A stretch of DNA of 64,000 nt from Shinella sp. H4-D48. Lineage in GTDB: Bacteria > Pseudomonadota > Alphaproteobacteria > Rhizobiales > Rhizobiaceae. Below, in pieces: positions 8,828 through 18,811 of the stretch. Positions within the stretch are counted from its first letter, which is position 1. The number at the start of each line of letters is the position of its first letter. Made by a program: the position numbers and the translations under genes. A model generated the notes under the pieces. The model was given only the letters and a program-made list of their open reading frames with translations. It was not told where the DNA came from and made no database searches. The stretch spans positions 186,001 to 250,000 of the forward strand of contig NZ_CP093339.1 in NCBI RefSeq assembly GCF_022637395.1, read 5' to 3'.

Positions 8828-10109
8828 GGTCGACTGGAAGACTCCGCACCTGTGGCGGAAGACGACAGTGGCCCGTAAAACCTCTCCGGCATTGACCGGC
8901 GATATCGAAACCGAAGTGCTCGTCGTTGGTGGTGGGTTTACCGGCCTGGCCTCGGCGCTCGGTGCTCGTGACAGCGGCGCCGGCGTCGTGCTTCTTGAAG
9001 GTAACGAGATTGGTTCGGCCGCTTCCGGACGCAACAACGGCCTCGTCATTTCGCACCATTCCAAGGCCTCGCCGTCGGAACTCGAGAAAGCTTATGGCAA
9101 GATCCATGGCGATCGTTTCAACACGCTCGTCGCGGGCGCAGCGGATGTGGCCTTTGGCTTGATGCAGCGTTTCGGCATCAATGCGCATCAGGTCCAGCAA
9201 GGCTGGATACAGCCCGCTCATACCGAGGCGACACATGCCCGCGCGCGGCAGTTCCATGATGAGTGGAGGGCTTTTGGCGCACATGTTTCGTGGTTCGACC
9301 GCGACGAGGTTTCACGTCGCGTGGGAAGCCGCTATCTCGGCGGATGGATGGTTCACAATTCGGGGCATATCAATCCCTTCGCCATGACAGTGGGACTGGC
9401 GGATGCCATCGAGCGCGAAGGCGTGCACATATTCGAGAATACGCGCTGTCTTCGCCTCGAGAAGGCTGAACGCGGTTGGAGGGTCTATACGGCAGCGGGC
9501 AGCGTCACTGCGCGCGAAGTCGTCCTCGCCACAAACGCGCTGACGGATGATCTCTGGCCGGGCCTGAAACGCACGCTGATTCCGATGAAGGTCTTTCAGG
9601 CGGCGACCGAGCCACTGGCTGACGACATCAAGGCGCAGATCCTCGTCGGTAATCCTGCCGTCTCGGACATGCACAACGACCTGCGCTATTTTCACTACGA
9701 TTGCGATGGCCGGCTTGTCAGCGGTGCGACGCACACGTTCTGGCATGACGAGGACAGGCGCGGTCGTGCCAAGGTGGCGCGGATGCTGGCGGGCACGTTT
9801 AAGCCGCTCGGCGGCGAGCCTCGAATTACGGAATACTGGAGTGGTACCTTTGCGGTGGTGCCGAATCTCAAGCCGCATCTTTATCGGTTGGCGCCCGGCC
9901 TCGTCTTCGGGGGGCTTTATTCAGGACGTGGCGTCGCGCTCTCCATGGCGCTGGGGCAAGAGATGGGGCGTTGGGCGACGGGTCGGCGGACGGACGCGGA
10001 CATGCCACTTCCTGTCACGTCAATGCAGCCGATTGCCTTTCATCCTGTCGCCGTTCAGGTCGCCAATCGCATGCATGCCTGGAACCGAATGAAGGACAGG
10101 CGCGCCTGA
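8820..10109 (+). CDS. DAO-family FAD-dependent amine/amino acid oxidase (PuuB/DadA-like)
   Basis: The product has 429 residues from ATG 8820, eight bases inside livF. A dinucleotide-binding motif, VLVVGGGFTGLASALGA, lies near residue 32, followed by the SAASGRNNGL segment typical of the PuuB/glycine-oxidase subgroup. The C-terminal region has FGGLYSGRGVALS, the FAD-closing motif. Such enzymes oxidise a C-N bond of a secondary amine, amino acid or gamma-glutamylamine with FAD, giving an imine and passing electrons to oxygen or the membrane. As last gene of the Liv-type operon it probably acts on the imported compound. It is one of three such oxidases in the window. Confidence 0.9.
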
Positions 10110-10119
10110 GCGCGCCTGT
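10096..10119. terminator. Stem-loop between convergent genes, probable bidirectional terminator
   Basis: ACAGGCGCG, loop CCTGAG, CGCGCCTGT: a perfect 9-bp stem that spans the oxidase stop codon and lies just before the end of the convergent gene at 10129. There is no clear T-run on either side, so termination would be imperfect or Rho-assisted. Confidence 0.5.
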
Positions 10120-10128
10120 GGGCAGAAC

Positions 10129-10665
10129 TCAGCCCGATTTATCGAGATTGCGGAAATAACGAACTTCGATGGCGCGCAGGATATCGCGCGGTTCGTCGTC
10201 GTAGCTTTCGGAAAACTGGTCATCACCACACTCGATCGTGATCGCCCAGCGGCCGCGATGCGGATTCAGCGCGCAGTCCGGAAAGTTCATGTGGTGGTGC
10301 CACACCTTGCCGGCGTCGTCGATCTCCATGAGGCGGCGCAGGAGCGGCGAGCCATCAAGCAGCGCTTCCTCTGCGCTGGAGGGGTGGCCAGCGTCGAGAA
10401 TGTCGTCGCCATGCAGCATCCTTACAAGCTGCTTGTCGACCTGCGGGAAGCCGTCGGACGGCGCGATGTAAGCCGTATGCGTCGCGTCATCTTCGACTAC
10501 CGCGGCGTAACGGCCGTCGAAAGGGTTGAACCGGCAGCCGGGGGACAGCACATGCGAATGCCAGGTCTTGCCTTCGCCTTGCAGGCGCCGGGCGAGCGGC
10601 AGGCATTCGTCGAGCGTAATAGTCGTGTAGTTGATGGTACTGTGGTGGGCAGTGCCGTTGCACAT
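10129..10665 (-). CDS. Protein of unknown family with two tandem GK-W-H-x-H modules
   Basis: This product has 178 residues from ATG 10665; the longer upstream frame is shadow of the SDR gene. I do not recognise a family. It contains two copies of one module: residues ~33-61 read GKTWHSHVLSPGC, then NPFDGRYA, and residues ~120-148 read GKVWHHHMNFPDC, then NPHRGRWA. The spacing of the shared W-H-x-H, P-x-C, N-P and G-R is identical in both copies. The His and Cys residues could bind a metal. There is no signal peptide or membrane segment. It lies 31 bases behind the SDR gene in what looks like a gntR-SDR-unknown operon. A ligand-binding or non-heme metal role is possible but unproven. Confidence 0.8.
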   Translation of the reverse strand: MCNGTAHHSTINYTTITLDECLPLARRLQGEGKTWHSHVLSPGCRFNPFDGRYAAVVEDDATHTAYIAPSDGFPQVDKQLVRMLHGDDILDAGHPSSAEEALLDGSPLLRRLMEIDDAGKVWHHHMNFPDCALNPHRGRWAITIECGDDQFSESYDDEPRDILRAIEVRYFRNLDKSG

Positions 10666-10696
10666 GACAAGGCCTTTCTTAGAGAGGGAACAGGGA

Positions 10697-11410
10697 TCAG
10701 CTTTTCGAGAAGCGGGTGCCACCGACGACCTGCCGGGTGGGCAGCATCTCGACGATGGAGAGGTCGACGGCCGGCGGGGTTGCAAGCATATGCGAGATCG
10801 TCGCGGCGACATCGTCGGGCAGGATGCATTCATAGCCATCATAAAAATCGGCATCCATGTCGAGCTGGTTGTGGATGCCCGTGCGAACGCGACCGAGGCG
10901 GATCTCGCCGACACGGACGGGTGTTTCCTGAAGCTCGAAGCGCAGGTTGGCGGCAATCGATTGCATGGCGGCCTTGGTAGCGCTGTAGGCGCCCGGCCCC
11001 GCGCCGGGGACGTTGCCGCAGATCGAGCCAAGGAGCACGATGGTTCCGCGCTGCCTTTCAACCATTCCGGGGACGACTGCGCGCAGCACGTTGAAGAGGC
11101 CGGTGAGATTGACGGCGAGCAACTGGGCAATCGTCTCCGCAGGCGTCTTGTGAATGGGCAGGTTGGGGCCGAGGATACCGGCGCCGTGGACGAGAACATC
11201 CGCGTTTAATCCTGCAAGCGCGGCCTCGACGGCTGCCGCGTCACCGATATCGGCAGCGATGCCTTCGCAGCCATATCTTTCACAGAGTTCATCGAGGGCC
11301 GCGCGGCGGGTGCCGACCGCAATGACGCGAAAACCCTCGCTGACCAGTCGCCTGGTAACTGCATCGCCTATACCTCCCGTCGCGCCGGTTACAACTGCTG
11401 TTGCCGTCAT
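10697..11410 (-). CDS. Short-chain dehydrogenase/reductase (SDR)
   Basis: The product has 237 residues starting at ATG 11410, seven bases after a strong GGAGG site; the track-length extension to 11449 would run into the operator. Cofactor motif TGATGGIGDAV lies at the N-terminus, then VHGAGILG in the NNAG position. The catalytic Ser is in LLGSICGN and the Tyr-Lys pair in YSATK. This is a classical NAD(P)-dependent alcohol or keto reductase; the substrate cannot be told. It lies downstream of the GntR gene and has a copy of the TTATTTGTTGTAACA motif directly before its start. Confidence 0.88.
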   Translation of the reverse strand: MTATAVVTGATGGIGDAVTRRLVSEGFRVIAVGTRRAALDELCERYGCEGIAADIGDAAAVEAALAGLNADVLVHGAGILGPNLPIHKTPAETIAQLLAVNLTGLFNVLRAVVPGMVERQRGTIVLLGSICGNVPGAGPGAYSATKAAMQSIAANLRFELQETPVRVGEIRLGRVRTGIHNQLDMDADFYDGYECILPDDVAATISHMLATPPAVDLSIVEMLPTRQVVGGTRFSKS

Positions 11411-11430
11411 TCGCTTCCTCCGGGAGGTAG

Positions 11431-11449
11431 ATGTTATTTGTTGTAACAT
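11431..11449. promoter_or_regulatory. Candidate operator B, copy 1 (ATGTTA-N7-TAACAT, contains TTATTTGTTGTAACA)
   Basis: The site lies 21 bases upstream of the SDR start. The 15-base core at 11434-11448 recurs, with changes, at 12372-12386, 16640-16654 and 16816-16830 (reverse strand). The outer bases form a perfect 6-bp inverted repeat with a 7-base spacer. The likely binder is the GntR protein encoded at 11585-12337. Confidence 0.55.
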
Positions 11450-11584
11450 TTAACGCGATGCATTTTTTCGCGTCAAGGATGAGATTGGACATCCGGGCTT
11501 TTCTCGAGAAAATTGGAATAGCGGGACAAGCGGCGCCTGGACAGTCGTCTGGCGGTTGCGCAGTACACCCGGCCTTTCAGTGGC

Positions 11585-12337
11585 TTAACGCGCGGCCTTC
11601 TGCCGCCGCTCCGTACTCAGCTGCGCCTTTATCATGTCGACCAGCGTATCGGCCGCAAAATTGATGTCGACGACGACAGCGCTGGCGAGGCGCTCGGGGT
11701 CCCGTGATTGAAGTGCGCGCACCATCATGTGATGATTGTTGATGCCCTGCTCGATCTGACCGAACCGGGGATAGATGACGTTGAGATACGAACTGTTCAT
11801 CATCCAGCGTTTCTCGATCATTCTCACCAGCTCATTCATCCCGCTGGCCCGATAGATCGCGAAGTGGAATTCCCAGTTTAACTCCATGACCTGGGCATAG
11901 TCCTTGCGCTCGTTTGCCTGGACCATCAGGTCGTTGATTTCGATGATATGTTCGATTTCCTCGTCGGTGATGCGCAAGGCGGCCTCGCGGGCGGCCAGCC
12001 CTTCGAGCGCCGCACGGATCTTCGTGAGCTCGATTATCCGTTCCGTCGTCAGAGTCGGAACATAGACCGAGCCGTTCGAGCGCATTTCCAGGATACCCTC
12101 GGCGGCGAGATTGTAGAGCGCTTCGCGGGCTGGCGTCAGGCTGACATCGAGCGCCGTGGCGACGGCGCGAATGGTGAGTTTCTGACCCGGCTTGAAGCGG
12201 CCGGCCATGATGGCGCTGCCGAGCTGGGTGCGGACCTGCTGGCCCAGCGTTTCGCTGCGACCGATCGGCGCCAGATCGATACCGGTGAAGGATGCGTCTG
12301 CGGTCTTGGTCTTGTTCATATTGTCGCCGGCACCCAA
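11585..12337 (-). CDS. GntR-family (FadR/FCD subfamily) regulator of region B
   Basis: The product has 250 residues if TTG 12337, which follows GGAGG by four bases, is the start, or 244 from ATG 12319, which has no clear SD; the choice is open. The N-terminal winged helix (residues ~30-95, with VATALDVSLTPAREALYNLAAEG) is followed by a helical FCD domain (FHFAIYRASG, then NNHHMMVRAL). It precedes the SDR and unknown gene on the same strand and lies downstream of the AapJQMP-type operon. Four copies of the B motif surround it, including one in front of its own start, so it probably autoregulates and controls the divergent amino acid transport and E1/E2 operons. Confidence 0.92.
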   Translation of the reverse strand: MGAGDNMNKTKTADASFTGIDLAPIGRSETLGQQVRTQLGSAIMAGRFKPGQKLTIRAVATALDVSLTPAREALYNLAAEGILEMRSNGSVYVPTLTTERIIELTKIRAALEGLAAREAALRITDEEIEHIIEINDLMVQANERKDYAQVMELNWEFHFAIYRASGMNELVRMIEKRWMMNSSYLNVIYPRFGQIEQGINNHHMMVRALQSRDPERLASAVVVDINFAADTLVDMIKAQLSTERRQKAAR

Positions 12338-12371
12338 GACGCCTCCAGCCGGATAACTGAGGCGTGTATTG

Positions 12372-12386
12372 TTATTTGATGCACCA
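12372..12386. promoter_or_regulatory. Candidate operator B, copy 2 (weaker)
   Basis: TTATTTGATGCACCA matches copy 1 at 12 of 15 bases and sits 35 bases upstream of the GntR start codon. It is the least conserved of the four copies; autoregulation is inferred. Confidence 0.4.
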
Positions 12387-12439
12387 CTTTACACGTGATT
12401 GCTGGTGGACGGAAAGGGGCGTTAGGCACCTCTCCCCTT

Positions 12440-13180
<741 letters not shown>

Positions 13181-13191
13181 GAGGGTTTCTT

Positions 13192-14304
13192 TCAATGCTG
13201 GCCGAAACGCATGCGCCGTTCGAGATAGGCGCCATAGCGGGAAAGGCTGAAGACGAACACGAAGTAGACGAGAGCCACGAAGATGTAGACCTCGAAATAG
13301 GCGAAGGACCATTCGCCGGTGCCATAGGCGGCATTGCCCGACGCGAGGATATCGAAAAAGCCGATGATGACGATCAGCGACGTTTCCTTGAAGGTGATGA
13401 CGAGTTGGTTGATCGTCGGCGGCAAAGCATTGCGGAAGGCCTGGGGCAAGATGATGCGGCCAGTTCGATGCCAGTAGCTCAGTCCGAGCGCCTTGGCAGC
13501 CTCTTCCTGGCCAACAGGGATGGATTGTATGCCGCTGCGGATGATCTCCGCCTGATAGGCGGCAAAGAACAGGGCAAAACCAATGATGACGCGCCAGATC
13601 TTGTCGCCTTGAAGCCAATCCGGCAGGACGAAGGGGAAGATGAGCGCGGCCGTAAACAGGATGGTGATAAGCGGCAGGGAGCGGACACCATCAATGAGTG
13701 CACCGGTCATTCTTGAAACGAGCGGCATTTCGGATCGACGAAGCAGCGCCAAGGCAACAGCCATGGGCATGCCGATGAGGACGCCGGCGGCATAGAAGAA
13801 CACCGTGAGCGTCAGCCCGCCCCAGTCGGCCGGCATAACGACCCGCATGCCAAACAGGCCGCCGCGCATCAGCACATAGAACGTGATGAAACCGGCGCAC
13901 CAGAGGGTAGAGAGCCGCAGCGGTTTCCAGAACCAAGGCAGGCATGACAGCACGATCGTCGCCACCATGGCAATGCACGCCAGCATGGAGCGCCACTGTT
14001 CGTCATAGGGAAACAGGCCGAAGATGATGATGCGCCAGCGCTGTTGGATAACGGCCCAGCAGGCGCCCGCGATGTCGCGGCAGACGGCTGACGTGCCGTC
14101 GGGCGAAGCCCACACTGCTTTCAGCACCGCCCAGTCGAGCGCGTGGTAGACGAGATATAGGAGGGCTGCCATGCCCACCAGGGAAATCATGGCGTTGCCG
14201 GGCGTTCGGAAATAACGACGGCGCAGGCGCGCCCCCAGCCCGTCAGGCTGGAAGCCGGTATTGAGGGGCTGCGGGTGTGTGTTCACGTCGGAAACGGTTG
14301 TCAT
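13192..14304 (-). CDS. Polar amino acid ABC transporter permease (AapM-like, HisM family)
   Basis: The product has 370 residues, longer than the ~220-residue HisM/GlnP proteins because of the extra N-terminal membrane segments found in the Aap/Bzt general amino acid systems. The BPD_transp_1 region ends with the EAA loop ([22 protein letters not shown]), cited here as [12 protein letters not shown] and RTGRIILPQ. The C-terminus is basic. It forms a heterodimer with the AapQ-like protein and uses the ATPase encoded 11 bases downstream. Confidence 0.92.
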   Translation of the reverse strand: MTTVSDVNTHPQPLNTGFQPDGLGARLRRRYFRTPGNAMISLVGMAALLYLVYHALDWAVLKAVWASPDGTSAVCRDIAGACWAVIQQRWRIIIFGLFPYDEQWRSMLACIAMVATIVLSCLPWFWKPLRLSTLWCAGFITFYVLMRGGLFGMRVVMPADWGGLTLTVFFYAAGVLIGMPMAVALALLRRSEMPLVSRMTGALIDGVRSLPLITILFTAALIFPFVLPDWLQGDKIWRVIIGFALFFAAYQAEIIRSGIQSIPVGQEEAAKALGLSYWHRTGRIILPQAFRNALPPTINQLVITFKETSLIVIIGFFDILASGNAAYGTGEWSFAYFEVYIFVALVYFVFVFSLSRYGAYLERRMRFGQH

Positions 14305-14314
14305 GGCGCGCTCC

Positions 14315-15475
14315 TCAGGTTCTCAACTGCGTGCCCTTGAGGGCAATCGCCTTGTTGACGCGGTTGAGGACGAAGGAGAGCGTGTTGTTCATGATCAGGA
14401 AGCCGGCCATCAGTATGGCGATCAGTTCCAGCGTCTGGCCGCTCTGGTTGATGGAAACCGAAATGACCGAGAAAAAGTCAGCGAAACCGACGACAATGCC
14501 GAGCGTTGTTGCCTTGAAAAGCCAGACATACTGGTTGATCAGGGTCGGCAGCACGGCGCGGATGGCGAGCGGCAGGTGGACGCGGGAAAAGACATGCCAG
14601 GGAGCGAGACCAAGCGCGCGCGCAGCCTCCACCTGGCCCTTGCCGACAGACAGGAAACCGGCGCGAATGACCTCTGCAATATAGGCGCCGCCATAGATTG
14701 CGGTGGCGATCGCCAGGGCCGAAAGTTCTGGCGGAATGGTGATACCCCCGCGGAAATTCAGGCCTTTCAGCTCTGGTACGGAGAAAATGTCCGATCCGGG
14801 TTCGCGGGCATAAGCGAGAATGCCGACCATGACAGCAAGCGTTAGGCCTGCAATGCCGAGCTGCAGCACGCCACGGTTCTTCATACGCTTGAAGCGCCGC
14901 GACATGGAGAACCAGGCAAGCAGCGACAGGCCGAACAGCAGTGCCAGCGCGACGGCGGCAAACCACTGGCCGCCGACGTTAAGGCTCGGCACGAACACGC
15001 CGCGGGCGGACAGGAAGATGGAATCAAAGACGGAGTAAGCCTGTCTCGTCGGCGGCAGATGAGTGAGCGCCGCATACCAGAACAAGGCCTGGAGAATGAG
15101 CGGCACATTTCGAAACGTCTCAATATAGAGAGTGCCGATATCATTGAGTACGCCATTGGAGGAAATTCGGAAGACGGCGATGATCAGGCCTATAATATTG
15201 GCCAGGACGATGCTCAGGATACCGAGGAAGATCGTGTTGACGATGCCGACCCACAGCATCCGAAGGTAGCTTTCGAACGGATCGAACGGGATGAGCGAGA
15301 AGCCGATCCGAAAACCGGTCGACTTATGAAGGAAATCGAAACCGCTGGTCATGCCTTGGGCGGCAAGCTTCGTCGAGGCCTCATGCACCGCGCCGAAGAT
15401 GACGAGAGCGAGAATGAGGAGAAACGCCACCTGATAGGCGAGGCTGCGCGTTTTTCTGTTTCTGAACATCTGCAT
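14315..15475 (-). CDS. Polar amino acid ABC transporter permease (AapQ-like)
   Basis: The product has 386 residues, again the long Aap/Bzt form. Early membrane segments are followed by the periplasmic segment IGFSLIPFDPFESY and the conserved permease domain. The EAA loop is VEAARALGLAPWHVFSRVHL, and NQYVWLFKATTLGIVVGFAD is the usual post-EAA stretch. It lies between the binding-protein gene and the AapM-like gene, the standard aapJQMP order. Confidence 0.92.
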   Translation of the reverse strand: MQMFRNRKTRSLAYQVAFLLILALVIFGAVHEASTKLAAQGMTSGFDFLHKSTGFRIGFSLIPFDPFESYLRMLWVGIVNTIFLGILSIVLANIIGLIIAVFRISSNGVLNDIGTLYIETFRNVPLILQALFWYAALTHLPPTRQAYSVFDSIFLSARGVFVPSLNVGGQWFAAVALALLFGLSLLAWFSMSRRFKRMKNRGVLQLGIAGLTLAVMVGILAYAREPGSDIFSVPELKGLNFRGGITIPPELSALAIATAIYGGAYIAEVIRAGFLSVGKGQVEAARALGLAPWHVFSRVHLPLAIRAVLPTLINQYVWLFKATTLGIVVGFADFFSVISVSINQSGQTLELIAILMAGFLIMNNTLSFVLNRVNKAIALKGTQLRT

Positions 15476-15504
15476 CGGAACACCCCTCCGCTGTCATCGC
15501 GGCC

Positions 15505-15525
15505 GCCGACGCGTGACGCGCCGGC
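15505..15525 (-). other. Stem-loop after binding-protein gene (9-bp stem, 3-base loop)
   Basis: On the + strand this reads GCCGACGCG, TGA, CGCGCCGGC. One position is a wobble or mismatch depending on strand. It lies between the aapJ-like stop and the aapQ-like start, with no T-run in the direction of transcription, so stabilisation or attenuation is more likely than full termination. Confidence 0.55.
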
Positions 15526-15545
15526 GACCAGCCTTGGGAGAAGGA

Positions 15546-16586
15546 TCAGTCGAGAACGAGCGGATAGAGGATGCCGCCGTTCTTCATCAGGGCGTTTACA
15601 CCACGCTCGACCTTATAGGGCGAGTCCTTGCCGATGTTGCGGTCCCATATCTGGGAATAGTTGCCGACAGTCTTGATGACATTGTAACCCCAGTCATCAT
15701 TAAGCCCGAGCGGCGCTCCCATGCCGGGCGTTGCGCCCAGAAGTTTGCCGATGGCGGGCGTCGGCGGGTTGGCTTTCATCTCATCGACATTTTCGCTCGT
15801 CACGCCGGCCTGTTCGGCAAGCAGAAGAGCGGTCTGCACCCAGTTGGCGATATCAACCCAATTGTCGTCGCCCTGGCGCATGACGATACCGACGGGCTCG
15901 GCCGACAGAACGTCCGGCAGGATAACGAATTCGTCCGGGTTCTTGGCCTCAGTAGCGCGCAGGACGCCGAGTTGCAGATCCCACTCCATCATGGCGTCGC
16001 AACGACCGGCGAGGAAAGCGGCGTTGGCTTCTTCCGTCTTCTCGAATGGAACGACGTTCAGCTTGTAGCCGTTCTGGGCCTCGTGCTCTACGGCGTAGCG
16101 CTCCATGGTGGTGCCGGTCGGAAGGCAAAGCGTGCCACCGTCGAGATCCTTGGCAGATGTGATGTTCAGGTCCTTGCGCACCATGTAGTGAATCGCGGCC
16201 ATCATGTAGGGCTGCGCGAACTGTGCGCGGATTTCGGTATCGCGGCTGAACGTCCAGCCGGATGACTTGATGACAAGATCCAGTTCTCCCGACTGGAGCG
16301 AAGGCCAGCGCTGTGCCCAGCTGGTCGGCTTGATATCGACGTGACCTTCCCAGGTCCCGAAGATCGCCGTGGAAACGGCGCGGCACAGGTCAATGTCGAA
16401 GCCTTTCCAGTTACCTTTGTCGTCCACTTCGGCAAGACCCATGTAGGAGCCGTTATGACCGGTGCAGGCGAGGGCGCCTCGCTCCTTCACCTTTTTCAGG
16501 GTGTCGCCGAATTCCGCATGGGCCGGTGTGACCGAAAGCAGAACCGTACCCGCGAGTGCGGCGACAAGTGTCGACTTGATAGACAT
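15546..16586 (-). CDS. General amino acid ABC transporter periplasmic binding protein (AapJ-like)
   Basis: The product has 346 residues from ATG 16586; the in-frame ATG at 16625 would put 13 extra residues ahead of a good Sec signal peptide (MSIKS start, cleavage after AHA). The SBP_bac_3 domain has LKKVKERGALACTGHNG at the opening and WKGFDIDLCRAV, typical of AapJ/BztA proteins that bind L-amino acids, including acidic and polar ones. This is the first gene of the minus-strand transport operon. Operator-like B copies lie in the 262-base gap to the divergent E1 operon. Confidence 0.93.
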   Translation of the reverse strand: MSIKSTLVAALAGTVLLSVTPAHAEFGDTLKKVKERGALACTGHNGSYMGLAEVDDKGNWKGFDIDLCRAVSTAIFGTWEGHVDIKPTSWAQRWPSLQSGELDLVIKSSGWTFSRDTEIRAQFAQPYMMAAIHYMVRKDLNITSAKDLDGGTLCLPTGTTMERYAVEHEAQNGYKLNVVPFEKTEEANAAFLAGRCDAMMEWDLQLGVLRATEAKNPDEFVILPDVLSAEPVGIVMRQGDDNWVDIANWVQTALLLAEQAGVTSENVDEMKANPPTPAIGKLLGATPGMGAPLGLNDDWGYNVIKTVGNYSQIWDRNIGKDSPYKVERGVNALMKNGGILYPLVLD

Positions 16587-16639
16587 GGATTCCCCTTTTT
16601 TGCTGATGCCGACAAACCGGACCACCCGGCTGTCAAAAG

Positions 16640-16654
16640 TTATTTGTTATATAA
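16640..16654. promoter_or_regulatory. Candidate operator B, copy 3 (TTATTTGTTATATAA)
   Basis: It lies 54 bases upstream of the aapJ-like start and matches copy 1 at 13 of 15 bases. It should control the transporter operon. Confidence 0.5.
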
Positions 16655-16815
16655 TGATCGCGGTTTGTAATTTGTCCAGATGATTCCCGTGGCGGTTGGA
16701 AGAATCTTATAAGTGCATGATTATACGCGATTTATTCCGTTTTCTGGAGGGTTTCAGGTTGAATTTTGGCACTTGCATAAAAAAACGAATTGCGCCGATT
16801 TTGCATTATGATACG

Positions 16816-16830
16816 TGTTATAACAAATTA
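16816..16830. promoter_or_regulatory. Candidate operator B, copy 4 (palindromic core TGTTATAACA)
   Basis: The reverse complement reads TAATTTGTTATAACA, close to copy 1. The core at 16816-16825 is a perfect 10-bp palindrome. It ends 19 bases before the E1-alpha start codon, so a bound repressor would block the divergent catabolic operon. This is the best-conserved copy. Confidence 0.6.
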
Positions 16831-16848
16831 AGGGTCACGAGGATTAAG

Positions 16849-17820
16849 ATGATAAACGCGCCATCCACGGACGAACTGAAGGACATCCACCACAAGATGG
16901 TGGTGACGCGTGAATTGGAAGAAGTGCTTGGCGCCTATGCCAAGGAAGGCAAGACACGCGGCCCGATCCACCGCTGCGATGGCCAAGAGGCCGTGGGCGT
17001 TGCAGCCTGCGCGGCGCTGCGGGCCGACGATTATGTCTGCACCACCCATCGCGGCCACCATGTCTATGTCGGCAAGGGTCTGACGACGCGCGGTATCGTT
17101 GCCGAGATTTTCGGTCGCGAGACCGGATACTGCAAGGGACGGGGCGGACACATGCTGCTTGGCGATGTCAAGACGGGCATGCTCGGCGGCAATGCCATTG
17201 TCGGCGCCGGTATTCCAGCCGCTACGGGCATGGCACTGTCCATGCAGATCCTCAAGCAGGACCGCGTTTCGATGGTGGTCTTTGGAGACGGTGCGGCCCA
17301 GACAGGCATCTGCCACGAGGCGATGAACATGGCGGGTCTCTGGAAGCTGCCCGTCATTTTCGTGCTCGAGAACAACCAGTACGGCCTGACAGTGCGCCAG
17401 GAGGTGCAGTCGCCTGTCGAGGATCTGAGCGTCCGCGCCGCCGGTTATGCGATGCCTGGCGAAATCGTCGACGGCAACGATGTCGAGGCCGTCTACCGCG
17501 CCGTTGCCGCTGCCGCCGAAAGGGCGCGCCGCGGCGACGGCCCAACCCTCATCGAAGCCAAGACCTATCGCGTGAAGGGTTTCTCCACATCGGATATGGG
17601 CGGTTACCAGTCTGAAGAGGAGATGGCGCCCTGGCTAGAGCGTGACCCGATCAAGCTTTCGGCCGAGAAGCTTTCGGCATTGGTGGGGGCCGACACGGTT
17701 GCCGCCATCGAGGCTGCCGCCCGCGCGGAAGTCGCACAGGCTTTCGAGACCGCGCTCTCCGACCCATTCCCGACCTTTGAAATCCATGCCCCCTCGGCCG
17801 CCTATTCGGAGACCAAGTAA
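16849..17820 (+). CDS. Thiamine-diphosphate-dependent 2-oxoacid/acetoin dehydrogenase E1, alpha subunit (AcoA-like)
   Basis: The product has 323 residues from ATG 16849 behind ACGAGGA; an in-frame ATG at 16696 would include the operator in the coding region. The ThDP motif is GDG (VVFGDGAAQTG) about 26 residues before the NN of LENNQYGLT. EIFGRETGYCKGRGGHMLLG and PTLIEAKTYRVKGFSTSD are hallmarks of AcoA/PdhA proteins. With the beta subunit it decarboxylates a 2-oxo acid or acetoin-like substrate and transfers the acyl group to a lipoyl domain. The small size fits AcoA. The substrate is not certain; the neighbours suggest a keto acid derived from an amino acid. Confidence 0.9.
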   Translation: MINAPSTDELKDIHHKMVVTRELEEVLGAYAKEGKTRGPIHRCDGQEAVGVAACAALRADDYVCTTHRGHHVYVGKGLTTRGIVAEIFGRETGYCKGRGGHMLLGDVKTGMLGGNAIVGAGIPAATGMALSMQILKQDRVSMVVFGDGAAQTGICHEAMNMAGLWKLPVIFVLENNQYGLTVRQEVQSPVEDLSVRAAGYAMPGEIVDGNDVEAVYRAVAAAAERARRGDGPTLIEAKTYRVKGFSTSDMGGYQSEEEMAPWLERDPIKLSAEKLSALVGADTVAAIEAAARAEVAQAFETALSDPFPTFEIHAPSAAYSETK

Positions 17821-18797
17821 TGACCGTGATGCGTTATGCAGAAGCGTTGAACGCCGCCCTAAGGGAGGAGATGCAGCGCGATCCGAGCGTGTTCCTGTTC
17901 GGCGAGGACATCGGGCGATACGGTGGTGTCTTCAAAGTATCCAAGGGATTGCGCGATGAGTTCGGCGATGCGCGCGTGCGCGACACGCCGATTTCCGAGC
18001 AGGCGCTCACGGCCATGGCAGTCACTGCCGCCATGTCCGGCACGCGTCCGGTTCTCGAGATCATGTATGCCGATTTTCTGCCCCTGTCGCTTGATGCACT
18101 CGTCAATCAGGCTTCAGTCTTCACCTATCTCTGGGAAGGGCAGGTGGATATTCCCTTCGTGCTGCGCACACAGGGTGGTGGTGGTGTGGGCACCGGTGCG
18201 CAACACGCCAAAAGCCTCGATGCCATGGTCTGCCATATTCCCGGCATCAAGGTCGTCGCGCCGGCCACGCCTGCGGATGCGAAAGGCCTGTTGAAATCGG
18301 CCATACGTGATCGCCAGCCTGTCGTCTTCCTTGAGCACAAGCTGCTCTACAACACGCGCGGTGAAGTGCCCGACGGTGACGATGTGCTCGTGCCGATCGG
18401 CAAGGCGAAAACCGTCGTGGAAGGAAAGCATGTCTCGATCTTCGCTTCTTCGAAGATGGTCATTGAGGCTGAGAATGCGGCCAAGCTGCTCGCCAAGGAT
18501 GGCGTAGAGGCTGAGGTGATCGATCTGCGCACGCTGCGCCCACTCGATCTCGATGCGATCCGCCGGTCCATTGCCAAGACGAACCACGCGGTGGTCGTCA
18601 ATGAAGGCTGGACTTTCTGCGGCTACGCCTCGGAACTTTCAGCGACGATCATGGAACATTGCTTCGATGATCTCGATGCACCAGTGGCGCGCGTCGCGAT
18701 GCCCGATATGGCAATTCCCTATTCCGAGCCGCTGGAAATGGCCGTGCTGCCGAACGCGGTGAAGATCGCTGCAGCGGCGAAAAAGGCCCTTGCATAG
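17820..18797 (+). CDS. Thiamine-diphosphate-dependent 2-oxoacid/acetoin dehydrogenase E1, beta subunit (AcoB-like)
   Basis: The product has 325 residues, starting on the last base of the alpha-subunit stop codon. FLFGEDIGRYGGVFKV, RVRDTPISEQA and EIMYADFLPL are conserved beta-subunit segments that hold the pyrimidine ring of ThDP and form the tetramer interface. The C-terminal transketolase-type domain is present (AEVIDLRTLRPLD). It should form an alpha2beta2 heterotetramer with the upstream protein. The lipoyl protein follows after 14 bases. Confidence 0.92.
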   Translation: MTVMRYAEALNAALREEMQRDPSVFLFGEDIGRYGGVFKVSKGLRDEFGDARVRDTPISEQALTAMAVTAAMSGTRPVLEIMYADFLPLSLDALVNQASVFTYLWEGQVDIPFVLRTQGGGGVGTGAQHAKSLDAMVCHIPGIKVVAPATPADAKGLLKSAIRDRQPVVFLEHKLLYNTRGEVPDGDDVLVPIGKAKTVVEGKHVSIFASSKMVIEAENAAKLLAKDGVEAEVIDLRTLRPLDLDAIRRSIAKTNHAVVVNEGWTFCGYASELSATIMEHCFDDLDAPVARVAMPDMAIPYSEPLEMAVLPNAVKIAAAAKKALA

Positions 18798-18811
18798 GCC
18801 GGGAGACAGAT

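Noticed and set aside
10666-11199. Long N-terminal extension of the unknown two-module protein
   Set aside because: It is antisense or out-of-frame shadow of the SDR gene, rich in Ser/Arg/Pro.
16767-16777. TGGCAC directly followed by TTGCA before the E1 operon, resembling a sigma-54 promoter
   Set aside because: The sigma-54 consensus needs about five bases between the two boxes; here there are none, so the GG-N10-GC spacing is absent.
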